A DNA stretch of 64,000 bases from an uncultured Prevotella sp. Lineage in GTDB: Bacteria; Bacteroidota; Bacteroidia; Bacteroidales; Bacteroidaceae. The notes below the pieces were generated by a model. It was not told the origin of the DNA. It did no database searches and saw nothing but the letters and a program-made list of their open reading frames with translations. Position numbers and translations under genes: made by a program. The stretch is taken from contig CAMKRS010000001.1 of NCBI GenBank assembly GCA_946415245.1, positions 62,001 to 126,000 of the forward strand, in the 5' to 3' direction. Below are positions 16,128-23,894 of this stretch, in pieces; position 1 is the first letter of the stretch; each line of letters begins with the position of its first letter.

Positions 16128-16130
16128 GCA

Positions 16131-17261
16131 TTACCAGTGCATCAATGTACGGAGATAGGCTGCCAATTCGGCAGCCATTTTTTCGTGCTGCTTGATACTG
16201 GGGTGATAGTCGTTGCCAAAGCCGAGGTCACCATTCTGCGGGGTGAAGTTAAAGCGGTAGACCTCCTTGTCGCCGGCCTTGTTCGCCTCGGTCTTTACCT
16301 CATCAAGGATCTGTTTGGCAATCTCCAGTTCCTTACCGTTGAGCATTGAACCGCAGAGGAATACAATCTTTGCCTTGGGGTTATGATCACGTACCAGTTT
16401 CAACAACCGCTGATAGCCCTGTTTGAGCAGGGTGACATCGTAGGACTGCGTAGAGAGGTCGTTGGTGCCGAGATTGATGCACACCACATCGGGCTGGTAA
16501 CGGCTGAAATCCCATTTCTCACGGAGGAAGGTGGGTTCGTCGCGCAGTTTCAGATCCCAGGCATAACCCGTATATTCATATTGTACAGGCATGCACGAGC
16601 GCGGGGAACCTGTCTTGGCCTCGCCATAGTTGCGATAGGCACCGATGCCGCTACGGGCCACCACCCAGTGCTGGGCACCGAGGGTGCGGGCCGTGATCGA
16701 GGCATAGCTATAGTAGTGGTTCTCGGTGGCATAGTCGAAACCTTCGTTGGGTTTCGTCCCTTCGTTGCCATAGCCGCAGGTGATGGAATTACCGATGAAT
16801 TCGAGCTTTTTTGAGGGTAGGGCGGGTGCTTCCACCAACGACTTACCCTTGTCCAGTACAAAACCCCAGAACTCTGGATACATCTCATAGCCCTCGATGA
16901 CATACATCAGACGGACAGTATGACGACCGTCGGGCAGCGCTGTTGCCAGTGTCACCACCGAGTCTCTCTTCTCCATAAACGATACCTTGAAAGGTTCGGC
17001 TTGGTCTATCTGTGCCATATAATAGCCGCTGCCGGGTTTGGCGATCATCTTCAACGACGTACCCTCGAAAGTGGCGATGATTTGTGTGCCCGGATAGTTG
17101 AACGCCGGACGTTCGGGATTGGTAAAGCTGATACGACCTGTATATTGGATATATTGATTGGCTGCACTGACGACCGTGCCCTGGATGGGCTGGGTTTCAC
17201 GTGCTGAAGCAGTGAATAGTGAAAAGTGAATAGTGAATAGTATAAAGAGAATTCTTTTCAT
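16131..17261 (-). CDS. CE2-type SGNH carbohydrate esterase
   Basis: Secreted acetyl esterase with the two-domain layout of carbohydrate esterase family 2, 376 residues: an N-terminal beta-sandwich (about 25-145), then an SGNH hydrolase. Visible are block I GNSITCGYGN (Ser about 158), block III LGTNDLS (about 268) and the catalytic Asp-His in NDYHPS (about 352-357). CE2 enzymes remove acetyl groups from xylans or glucomannans. The signal peptide (LFILFTIHFSLFTASA) is partly encoded by GTGAATA-type repeats at 17211-17241. It follows the metalloprotease by 18 bp and is probably in the same operon. Confidence 0.87.
   Translation of the reverse strand: MKRILFILFTIHFSLFTASARETQPIQGTVVSAANQYIQYTGRISFTNPERPAFNYPGTQIIATFEGTSLKMIAKPGSGYYMAQIDQAEPFKVSFMEKRDSVVTLATALPDGRHTVRLMYVIEGYEMYPEFWGFVLDKGKSLVEAPALPSKKLEFIGNSITCGYGNEGTKPNEGFDYATENHYYSYASITARTLGAQHWVVARSGIGAYRNYGEAKTGSPRSCMPVQYEYTGYAWDLKLRDEPTFLREKWDFSRYQPDVVCINLGTNDLSTQSYDVTLLKQGYQRLLKLVRDHNPKAKIVFLCGSMLNGKELEIAKQILDEVKTEANKAGDKEVYRFNFTPQNGDLGFGNDYHPSIKQHEKMAAELAAYLRTLMHW
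17211..17241. repeat. GTGAATA repeat inside a signal-peptide coding region
   Basis: Copies of the 7-bp GTGAATA unit, one with a GTGAAAA variant, lie within the coding sequence of the CE2 esterase and encode the hydrophobic core of its signal peptide. Confidence 0.85.
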
Positions 17262-17279
17262 ATTTGTTAATTTAATAGA

Positions 17280-19874
17280 TTATTTGCCGGATTCATATTT
17301 CTCGCGGATTTTCTTGATACGCAACAGCAAGTTCTTATAGTGCAGACCGTTGATACCGTCAGCCTGCTGGGCTTTGAGGTAGTTCTCTACCTTGTCCAGA
17401 TGCTGTTCGATATAGAGGATGGCATCGGAACGCTGTGCAGCGGCTGTGTTATTGCTGCTGGTAGAGACAATAATGATAGGTGACGAGCTAGAAGTGGTCG
17501 TGGGCGATGAAGATGTAGGATTCAGGGCTGTACCGATGAAATCGACATAACTGCGCTGCTGCTGACGACGGAAATCGTTCTGCTGCTCATTCTGATCGTT
17601 GAGCGGTTTCCACACCAAGGCAAACACATCGTCGAGGTATTCGCCTACGGGATAAGCCTTCGCCGACTGCAACTGGTTGTTGTGCAACGTCATGATGGCA
17701 TTGGGTGAGAGGAGCGAGGCGATGACGCTCTGCTGACGTGAACGGATCTCATCGGCATAATCCGTGCCCAACTTGTTGACGATGCTCTGCGGATAGAGCC
17801 ACAACGGTGCCTCCATCACATAACGGTCTATCCACTGGAGGGCCTCCTTCTGCAGGGCTTTCGGCACGATGTCGTAAGGCTGCTGACCAGGGGCATTATT
17901 GGTGTATTTGCCGGAGAGATAGCGCAGCACATGGTTAGCATAACGCTGATACTGTTGACGACAGGCACCAAAGATTGTACTCAGGTCCTCATACTGACCG
18001 TCGGGCTGTGCCGTCCACTTTTCGATGTTCTGCATCACGCGCTTCAGATTCTTCAGACCGTATTCGTTGGCTTTCATCTGGTTGTCGCCCAGGTCCTCGG
18101 TCTGACTGCGGGGGTCTTGTGCCCGTCCCTCGTCACCGCTCCACCACAGTCGGCGGTTGCCTTCCAGCACCTTCGTCACCTCTGCCCGCAGGGCTTTTTT
18201 CTCCTTAGCGGGGTCCTTGAACTCCGGACGGTACTGATAACCCCATTTGATGGCCCACTTGTCGTAGTCGTTGATACGGGGGAAGAGTCCTTTCTCGCTG
18301 ATCTTGTCCTCAGGCTGGGCCACGTAGTTGAAACGGGCATAGTCCATGATGCTCGACGTGTGACCGTTTTTCTCTACCCAGGCCTTGTCGCGCAGCTTTT
18401 CCACAGGTGTGGCCTGCGAGGCAATCATATTATGGCGCAGACCGAGAGAGTGACCTACCTCGTGACTGCTGACAAAGCGGATCAGCTGTCCCATCAGCTC
18501 GTCGGGGAAGTTCATCGTCTGTGCTTTCTTGTCGAGTGGGCCGCACTGTGTCATATACCATTTCTTCACCAAGTTCATCACATTGTGATACCAACAGATA
18601 TGGGCCTCGATGATCTCACCGCTGCGAGGGTCGACGATACGTGGTCCGTAGGCATTCTCCGTCTCTGAAGGCAGATAACGGATCATCGAGAAACGGGCAT
18701 CATCTATTGACATCGTCGTGTCGTTCTCAGGAAACTCCTTGGCGATGATGGCATTCTTGAAACCTGCTGCCTCGAAGGCCACGTTCCAGTCGTTGATACC
18801 GGCTATGAGGTATTTCACCCATTTCTTCGGCGTAGCGGGGTCGATATAGTAAACTATCTGTTTCTTGGGTTCCACGAGTTTACCGGCCTGATAGGCCTTC
18901 AGATCCTTCGGTTCCAGACGGTAACGTGAGATGATCGCCTCATGGTTGGTCACCTGCTGGTCGTCGCTGAACTCCGTGATCCGGTCGTTGAAATAGCCCA
19001 CACGTTCGTCGAAGTAACGGGGTTGCATGGGCTTCTCCGGCAGCAGCACGATCGAGGTGTTCAGGGCCAGTGTCACGGAACCCGTGGTTGAGGCCGGTGT
19101 CCTGGTGCTGCTGTTCATGCCGTAGGTACGCAACGACTGAATCTCCACGTTGATGGGGAAGGTCTTGATGCTGTCGATGAAGGTACGGTCGGCCTGAACG
19201 TTCGTCACACCCATCGCCGTACGGTCGGAGGCCGTGAAACTCGTCACCTTGTTATCCGACATGAGCCATTTGGTAACGTTGATCAACTGGTCCTTGGTCT
19301 TGGGATTACGACCTATTACGTCGAACTTCACGATGATGGGATCGGTTGTCGACTGCTTCAGCGAGATGGCGATGCGGTCGTCGGGATTCGCCAGTTCCGA
19401 CTGCACGTACTCGCGCATAAAAATGGCCTTGGGACCGTATTGTTCCAGATAGATGGCGGAACGGTTTACCTCCTCGCCGCTGAATTTCCTAAAGCCCTGT
19501 GGCGTACTTGTGAAACGGGTGACGGCGAGCATCATACGGCCTAACAAAGAGTCGGGCACTTCCAGATACCAGTCGTCTTTGATATGACGCACGGTGAAGA
19601 GGCCATACCTCACGCTGCCCTTTTCCTTCACTACCTTGTGGTAGGGATCGTTGTGGTCGGTGATAGTGGTGTCCTCACAACACTCGTGTTTCTTCTTTTT
19701 CACTTCGGTGGTGTCGACCTTTGCGGCCTTTACCTCTGTGGTGTCACACTTGACCGGCTTCACCTCCGTGGTGTCCGTGTCGTTAATTACTGCAAACGCC
19801 GACTGTTGTCCCATCAGGAAAAGCACAACGACGATGATTCTTTGAATGGTTTTGTTGGTACGATTCGATTTCAT
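17280..19874 (-). CDS. Secreted zinc metalloprotease, DUF5117/DUF5118 type
   Basis: Large secreted protease of 864 residues with a signal peptide ending AFAV. The zinc site is SSHEVGHSLGLRHN (HExxHxxGxxH, about residue 466), with a later Met-turn-like SIMDYARFNYV (about 505). Upstream domains match the DUF5118/DUF5117 arrangement of Bacteroidota metzincin-like proteins. Unusual features are three DTTEVK repeats with Lys spacers at about 32-58 and a Ser/Thr run near residues 785-805 (PTSSSPTTTSSSSP). The start at 19874 is chosen because a -7 box lies just upstream and the signal peptide begins there. Substrates are unknown. Probable first gene of an operon with the CE2 esterase. Confidence 0.88.
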   Translation of the reverse strand: MKSNRTNKTIQRIIVVVLFLMGQQSAFAVINDTDTTEVKPVKCDTTEVKAAKVDTTEVKKKKHECCEDTTITDHNDPYHKVVKEKGSVRYGLFTVRHIKDDWYLEVPDSLLGRMMLAVTRFTSTPQGFRKFSGEEVNRSAIYLEQYGPKAIFMREYVQSELANPDDRIAISLKQSTTDPIIVKFDVIGRNPKTKDQLINVTKWLMSDNKVTSFTASDRTAMGVTNVQADRTFIDSIKTFPINVEIQSLRTYGMNSSTRTPASTTGSVTLALNTSIVLLPEKPMQPRYFDERVGYFNDRITEFSDDQQVTNHEAIISRYRLEPKDLKAYQAGKLVEPKKQIVYYIDPATPKKWVKYLIAGINDWNVAFEAAGFKNAIIAKEFPENDTTMSIDDARFSMIRYLPSETENAYGPRIVDPRSGEIIEAHICWYHNVMNLVKKWYMTQCGPLDKKAQTMNFPDELMGQLIRFVSSHEVGHSLGLRHNMIASQATPVEKLRDKAWVEKNGHTSSIMDYARFNYVAQPEDKISEKGLFPRINDYDKWAIKWGYQYRPEFKDPAKEKKALRAEVTKVLEGNRRLWWSGDEGRAQDPRSQTEDLGDNQMKANEYGLKNLKRVMQNIEKWTAQPDGQYEDLSTIFGACRQQYQRYANHVLRYLSGKYTNNAPGQQPYDIVPKALQKEALQWIDRYVMEAPLWLYPQSIVNKLGTDYADEIRSRQQSVIASLLSPNAIMTLHNNQLQSAKAYPVGEYLDDVFALVWKPLNDQNEQQNDFRRQQQRSYVDFIGTALNPTSSSPTTTSSSSPIIIVSTSSNNTAAAQRSDAILYIEQHLDKVENYLKAQQADGINGLHYKNLLLRIKKIREKYESGK

Positions 19875-19879
19875 AGGTG

Positions 19880-19887
19880 CAAAGTTA
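19880..19887 (-). promoter_or_regulatory. -7 box of the metalloprotease gene
   Basis: Reads TAACTTTG on the minus strand and ends 5 bp before the ATG at 19874; a near-leaderless transcript is expected. Confidence 0.6.
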
Positions 19888-19929
19888 CATTTTTTCTCCC
19901 AATTTAGCATCATAATTAAATTTTTTTTG

Positions 19930-19937
19930 TATCTTTG
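19930..19937 (+). promoter_or_regulatory. -7 box of the LemA/DUF2207 operon
   Basis: TATCTTTG, 29 bp upstream of the LemA start. It is divergent from the metalloprotease promoter, with 42 bp between the two boxes. Confidence 0.65.
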
Positions 19938-19966
19938 CCCCCAAATAACCATAAATTATAAAGATT

Positions 19967-20548
19967 ATGAGTGTAGCATTATTAATTATTATCGCCCTTG
20001 TGGTGATTGTCGGAGGTTATTTCATCTCCACCCAGCGCTCGCTGGTCAATCTCGATGAATTGTGTAAGAATGCCCTGAGCCAGATCGAGGTTCAGCTCAA
20101 CTCTCGTTTCGACGCGGTGATAGCCCTCGCCAAGACGGCTGCGCAGTATGCCAAGCACGAGTCGGAGACAATCATCCAGGCTGTGCAGGCCCGTGGTGCT
20201 AACATGGGAAATGGTAATCTGCCCGCTACCCCTGAGAGCATCAATCAGCAGACCGACCTCCTCGGACAGATGATGGGTCGTCTGAACGTGGTCTTCGAGC
20301 GTTATCCCGAACTGAAGGCCAGCGACCTCTACCGTGAGGCTCAGGAGGGCATGAAGCAGTATGAGGAGAATGTACGTATGTCGCGTATGGTCTATAATGA
20401 TACCGCCACAAAGATGAACCGTATGGTGCGCCAGTGGCCCTCTAGCATCGTCGCCTCTATCCTCCACTTCGTTCAGAAGGAATACCTCAAGGTTGATAGC
20501 GAGGAAAAGAAACAGTACCCCGACCTCGATGAAGCGTTTAAAAAGTAA
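19967..20548 (+). CDS. lemA: LemA family membrane protein
   Basis: Single-pass membrane protein of 193 residues with a long helical coiled-coil domain. The N-terminal anchor (LLIIIALVVIVGGYFI) is followed by the LemA core: SLVNLDELCKNALSQIEVQLNSRFDAV (about 24-51), then helices to about 180. LemA genes are usually paired with DUF2207 or TPM-domain proteins, as here; the biochemical role is not established. The stop codon lies inside a GTAAAAAA-type repeat, so the last residues and the stop are repeat-derived. Confidence 0.93.
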   Translation: MSVALLIIIALVVIVGGYFISTQRSLVNLDELCKNALSQIEVQLNSRFDAVIALAKTAAQYAKHESETIIQAVQARGANMGNGNLPATPESINQQTDLLGQMMGRLNVVFERYPELKASDLYREAQEGMKQYEENVRMSRMVYNDTATKMNRMVRQWPSSIVASILHFVQKEYLKVDSEEKKQYPDLDEAFKK

Positions 20549-20648
20549 AAAAATAAAAAGGTAAAAAAGTAAAAAAGATGAATTGCTGTCTGATAAGAAG
20601 GAAGGTAATAGTTGTTTTACCCTTTTACCTTTTTACCTTTTTACCTTT
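20541..20648. repeat. Inverted pair of GTAAAAA repeat tracts across a gene junction
   Basis: A GTAAAAAA tract at 20541-20577 spans the LemA stop and ends at the DUF2207 start codon. The complementary tract (TTTTACC units) at 20614-20648 lies within the DUF2207 signal-peptide codons. The two can pair into a long AU-rich mRNA hairpin around the start codon, which may control translation. Confidence 0.75.
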
Positions 20649-22239
20649 ATCGGCCCGTCCGCAGCTGAACAGGCTCGACATCCGTGTGGTGCTGAGCCAC
20701 AATGGCGATGCCCGCATTACTGAGACACGTCAGATGAGCATCGACTCCGAGGGCACCGAGTGCTATATCGGTGTGGGTGTCTTCGAAGGCAGTGAGGTGC
20801 GTGATCTTACCGTCACCGACGAGACGGGCCTTGAGTATGAGAATGTCGGCAGCTGGGACATCGACCGCTCCCGCAGTTGGAAGGCAGGTAAGTGTGGTAT
20901 CGTCACCAAGCATGGTGGCTATGAACTTTGCTGGGGTCTTGGCGACAGTGGTGAACGAACCTACATCACCAGCTATACCTACACCAACCTCATGCATGCC
21001 CATCCCGATGCCGATGCCATCCGGCATGTCTTTCTGGATGCCGATGTCTCCCCCAAGCCCGATAAGGCCTATCTTACCATTGAGGCCGATTCCCTGTTGA
21101 CGGAGGAGAACAGTGGTATCTGGGGTTTCCGCTTTGGCGGTGAACTTGGCTATGACAAAGGCAAGATGGTGGCCTACAATGACGAGCCCTTCGGCCGTAG
21201 TGGTGCCATGTATATCATGTGCCGCTTTGACAAGGGTCTCTTCGAACCAGTCATTCAGGATGCCGACTCCTTCGAGAACAAAAAACAGCAGGCTTTTGAG
21301 GGTAGCGACTACGTGGGCGATGGCTATGGAAGCGGTGGTGGCGGTGACGACAGTATGGGTTTCATCGGTATCCTCTTCTTCCTGGGTATGTTTGTTTTGC
21401 CCATTGTGGGAGGTATCTGGTATTTCGTTTATGTCTGGCGCGCCCGTAAGAAGGCGTTCAAGGACCTGCTCTGGTACCGCGACATCCCTATGAAGGGCAA
21501 CCTCCAGCAGGCCAATGACATGCTTAATGCCTATAAGTATTTCGGTACTGATTACAATAACCTGCTCTCTGCCTGTGTCCTCAAGCTCATCAACATGGGC
21601 GCTATCTCCATCGAGTCGCGTCTTAATAGCAAGGGCAAGACCGAGCAGAACTTCGTGATGCACGAACTGCCCAACTATGCAGATCAGCCCCTGTTGTTGC
21701 GTAAGATTCATAATATCTTCAAGACTGCAGCAGGCGAAGATACCGTGCTTGAGCCTAAGGAGCTGAAGTCGTTCATGCGCAGCACCAAGAACGAGAGTAT
21801 CACCGATTCGTTCATCAACACCCTCCATACCAAGACGGGCATCACCCATTATAAGGATCGTCTCGAAGAGGTGCGTCAGGTGTTCGGTCTGAAGAAGTTC
21901 CTGAAGGAGTTCACCCTGCTCGACGAGCGTGGTGTCAAAGAGGTTACGCTGTGGAAGGACTATATGATCTACGCTACTCTCTTCGGTATTGCCGATCAGG
22001 TGATCAGAGACATGAAGAAGATCAACCCCGAATACTTCAATATGGATCAGGTGGCCAATCAGATGGCCGACAACATGACGTTACCGATGATTCGTTCTAC
22101 CCTTCTGAACAGTACCTCGCGTGCTGTGGCCAACAAGGCTGCCCGTGAGGCTCGTGCCTCAGGTCGTGGCGGCCATTCCTCATGGGGTGGCGGCGGAGGA
22201 GGTTTCTCCGGTGGTGGCTTCGGCGGCGGCGTCAGATAA
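20578..22239 (+). CDS. DUF2207 membrane protein with Gly-rich tail
   Basis: Predicted membrane protein of 553 residues. The signal peptide core LPFYLFTFLPLSA is repeat-encoded. An extracytoplasmic DUF2207 beta domain covers about 30-220. Transmembrane segments lie near 260-285 (IGILFFLGMFVLPIVGGIWY). A cytoplasmic domain about 290-525 contains the KLINMGAISI winged-helix-like motif of the family. The Gly/Ser tail HSSWGGGGGGFSGGGFGGG is typical. It forms an operon with lemA, 29 bp downstream, and ends at a strong terminator. Function is unknown. Confidence 0.9.
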   Translation: MNCCLIRRKVIVVLPFYLFTFLPLSARPQLNRLDIRVVLSHNGDARITETRQMSIDSEGTECYIGVGVFEGSEVRDLTVTDETGLEYENVGSWDIDRSRSWKAGKCGIVTKHGGYELCWGLGDSGERTYITSYTYTNLMHAHPDADAIRHVFLDADVSPKPDKAYLTIEADSLLTEENSGIWGFRFGGELGYDKGKMVAYNDEPFGRSGAMYIMCRFDKGLFEPVIQDADSFENKKQQAFEGSDYVGDGYGSGGGGDDSMGFIGILFFLGMFVLPIVGGIWYFVYVWRARKKAFKDLLWYRDIPMKGNLQQANDMLNAYKYFGTDYNNLLSACVLKLINMGAISIESRLNSKGKTEQNFVMHELPNYADQPLLLRKIHNIFKTAAGEDTVLEPKELKSFMRSTKNESITDSFINTLHTKTGITHYKDRLEEVRQVFGLKKFLKEFTLLDERGVKEVTLWKDYMIYATLFGIADQVIRDMKKINPEYFNMDQVANQMADNMTLPMIRSTLLNSTSRAVANKAAREARASGRGGHSSWGGGGGGFSGGGFGGGVR

Positions 22240-22246
22240 AACGAAG

Positions 22247-22272
22247 AGAGACCGAATGTTCGGTCTCTTTTT
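22247..22272 (+). terminator. Terminator of the LemA/DUF2207 operon
   Basis: AGAGACCGAA (22247-22256) pairs with TTCGGTCTCT (22259-22268), followed by four T. Confidence 0.88.
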
Positions 22273-22285
22273 GTTATTGTCTGAT

Positions 22286-22690
22286 TTACAAATATGGGGC
22301 GAAGGCGCGGTCATAATCTTCACTGCCCGAGAGACGGCCGTTTACGATACACACCAGCTCTGCCTGTGCACGGAAGCAGAGTTTATCATCAGCAGCGCGG
22401 AAGATATCGTGGTGAAAAACATATTTGATGCCTTCCTTGGTCAGCCTGAGACGTGATATAAACTCATCGTCGGGTCGCAAGGGGGTCTTAAACTGCATGG
22501 TCATACGGGCCAACACGGCATCTACACCTTTCTCATGCATCTCTGCAAAACTTAGTCCGCACTGTTGTAGAAACAGGTGGCGGGTATGTTCACAATAGTG
22601 TAGGTAATTGGCATTGTTCACAATACCCTCGATGTCGCACTCATAGTCGCGCACCTGCATCCGAGTTTCGAAAATATACTTCTTGTCCAT
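22286..22690 (-). CDS. 4HBT-type acyl-CoA thioesterase
   Basis: Hot-dog-fold thioesterase of 134 residues resembling YbgC. The signature VRDYECDIEGIVNNANYLHY (about 12-31) contains the Asp-x-Asn region used in catalysis. KTPLRPDDEF and the central helix fit the fold. Such enzymes hydrolyse short-chain acyl-CoA or acyl-ACP; the substrate here is not determined. The ATG at 22690 is preferred because the only upstream alternative is a TTG inside the -7 box. Confidence 0.9.
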   Translation of the reverse strand: MDKKYIFETRMQVRDYECDIEGIVNNANYLHYCEHTRHLFLQQCGLSFAEMHEKGVDAVLARMTMQFKTPLRPDDEFISRLRLTKEGIKYVFHHDIFRAADDKLCFRAQAELVCIVNGRLSGSEDYDRAFAPYL

Positions 22691-22699
22691 AATCGGGTG

Positions 22700-22707
22700 C
22701 AAAGATA
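22700..22707 (-). promoter_or_regulatory. -7 box of the thioesterase gene
   Basis: Reads TATCTTTG on the minus strand; its end is 9 bp from the ATG at 22690, so little or no leader remains. Confidence 0.6.
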
Positions 22708-22716
22708 CAAAAAAAA

Positions 22717-22745
22717 GTGAATAGTGAATAATGAATAGTGAATAA
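22717..22745. repeat. GTGAATA repeat between dprA and the thioesterase gene
   Basis: Four GTGAATA-type units, one variant with A for G, fill most of the gap between the dprA stop and the thioesterase promoter. Confidence 0.85.
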
Positions 22746-22746
22746 T

Positions 22747-23874
22747 TTACATCAGCAGGTGATACATGCCGCCAGCTAGGGGTTTGATGACACCCTTCAT
22801 CTCGAGTTGGAAGAGCAGGGCAGTCAAATGACCGATGGGAATACCGGTCTTCACGCTGAGGATGTTTAATTGCAGATCGTTGGTCTGTTGGAGCTGTTTC
22901 ACGATACTTGACTCCTCAGGTGAGAGGTCTGGAAAGAGATTTCTCTCGATTCCATCGGACAAAGCCTCCTTTCTTTTGGTTTCATCTTGCCAACCCATCG
23001 CCCGTACAAAGTCGTCAGCATTGGATATCAACGCGGCGACATTGTCGCGGATGAGGTTATTGCAGCCTTCAGAACACGGCATGCCTACTGCACCAGGATA
23101 AGCAAAGACAGCCCGGTTGTAGCTTTGAGCGATATCTGCTGTGATGAGACCGCCTCCCTTTGACTTGCTTTCTATGACAATGACGGCATCCGAGAGACCA
23201 GCCACAATACGGTTGCGGCGTACGAAGTTAGGCTTGTCAGCATTCGTTTGCGTCATAAACTCCGTCAGCAGTCCACCATGATTCAACATCTGGGCAGCTG
23301 TGTCACGATGGTGATAAGGATAAATATGATCGAGGCCGTGAGCCAAGACGGCTACTGTGGGGTAGCCCTGGGCCAATGCCTGACGGTGGGCATTGATGTC
23401 GACACCATAGGCCAATCCACTGACAATCAGCATTTCTGGGCAATGTCTACGCAAGTCGCTGACGAAACGACGTATCAGGTCTATACCATACTGCGTACAC
23501 TGACGGGTACCAACGATGCTGATGATCTTGGATTGGTTCAGGTCGGCATTACCTTTATAATATAAGATGATCGGGGCATCGGCACACTCACGAAGCCGTT
23601 GGGGGTAGTCATCGTCATTGAGGGTAATGGCCCGAATTTGGTGTTCTTGCATGAACTTCAGTTCAAATTCCGCCCGTTTCATCGGCTCATCCCAGACTTT
23701 GAGGGCTTCCTTGAGACGTGGTGAGCCGTCTTTGATAATGTCACCGATGTCATTCCGGTGTTCGTAGATCAACTGTGCACTTCCAACAGTGCGATACAGT
23801 TCCAGTGCCTGCTGGAAATTGAAATTGCTGATGCGCGTCAACGCCATCGTATAAAATATCTCTTGTTCGTTCAT
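22747..23874 (-). CDS. dprA: DNA-processing protein DprA
   Basis: Cytoplasmic protein that loads RecA onto incoming single-stranded DNA during natural transformation, 375 residues. The Rossmann-like DprA/Smf domain is clear: SIVGTRQCTQYG (about 118-129), SGLAYGVDINAHR (about 151-163), VLAHGLDHIYP (about 173-183), RRNRIVAGLSDAVIVIES (about 217-234) and GVIKPLAGGMYHLL at the end (winged helix). The N-terminal helical part (about 1-60) resembles a helix-hairpin-helix region. The gene follows the DUF2851 gene by 12 bp, in a likely operon. Confidence 0.95.
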   Translation of the reverse strand: MNEQEIFYTMALTRISNFNFQQALELYRTVGSAQLIYEHRNDIGDIIKDGSPRLKEALKVWDEPMKRAEFELKFMQEHQIRAITLNDDDYPQRLRECADAPIILYYKGNADLNQSKIISIVGTRQCTQYGIDLIRRFVSDLRRHCPEMLIVSGLAYGVDINAHRQALAQGYPTVAVLAHGLDHIYPYHHRDTAAQMLNHGGLLTEFMTQTNADKPNFVRRNRIVAGLSDAVIVIESKSKGGGLITADIAQSYNRAVFAYPGAVGMPCSEGCNNLIRDNVAALISNADDFVRAMGWQDETKRKEALSDGIERNLFPDLSPEESSIVKQLQQTNDLQLNILSVKTGIPIGHLTALLFQLEMKGVIKPLAGGMYHLLM

Positions 23875-23875
23875 A

Positions 23876-23894
23876 ACTATTCACTATTAACTCC
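23876..23894. repeat. GTGAATA-type repeat at the dprA start
   Basis: Short GTGAATA/GTTAATA-like units fill the 12-bp gap and the stop region between the DUF2851 gene and dprA. Confidence 0.65.

Noticed and set aside
20647..21849. Long minus-strand frame (400 codons) opposite the DUF2207 gene
   Set aside because: It has no recognisable domain and lies opposite a well-supported gene with signal peptide, membrane segment and family motifs. High GC third positions of the true gene explain the open antisense frame.
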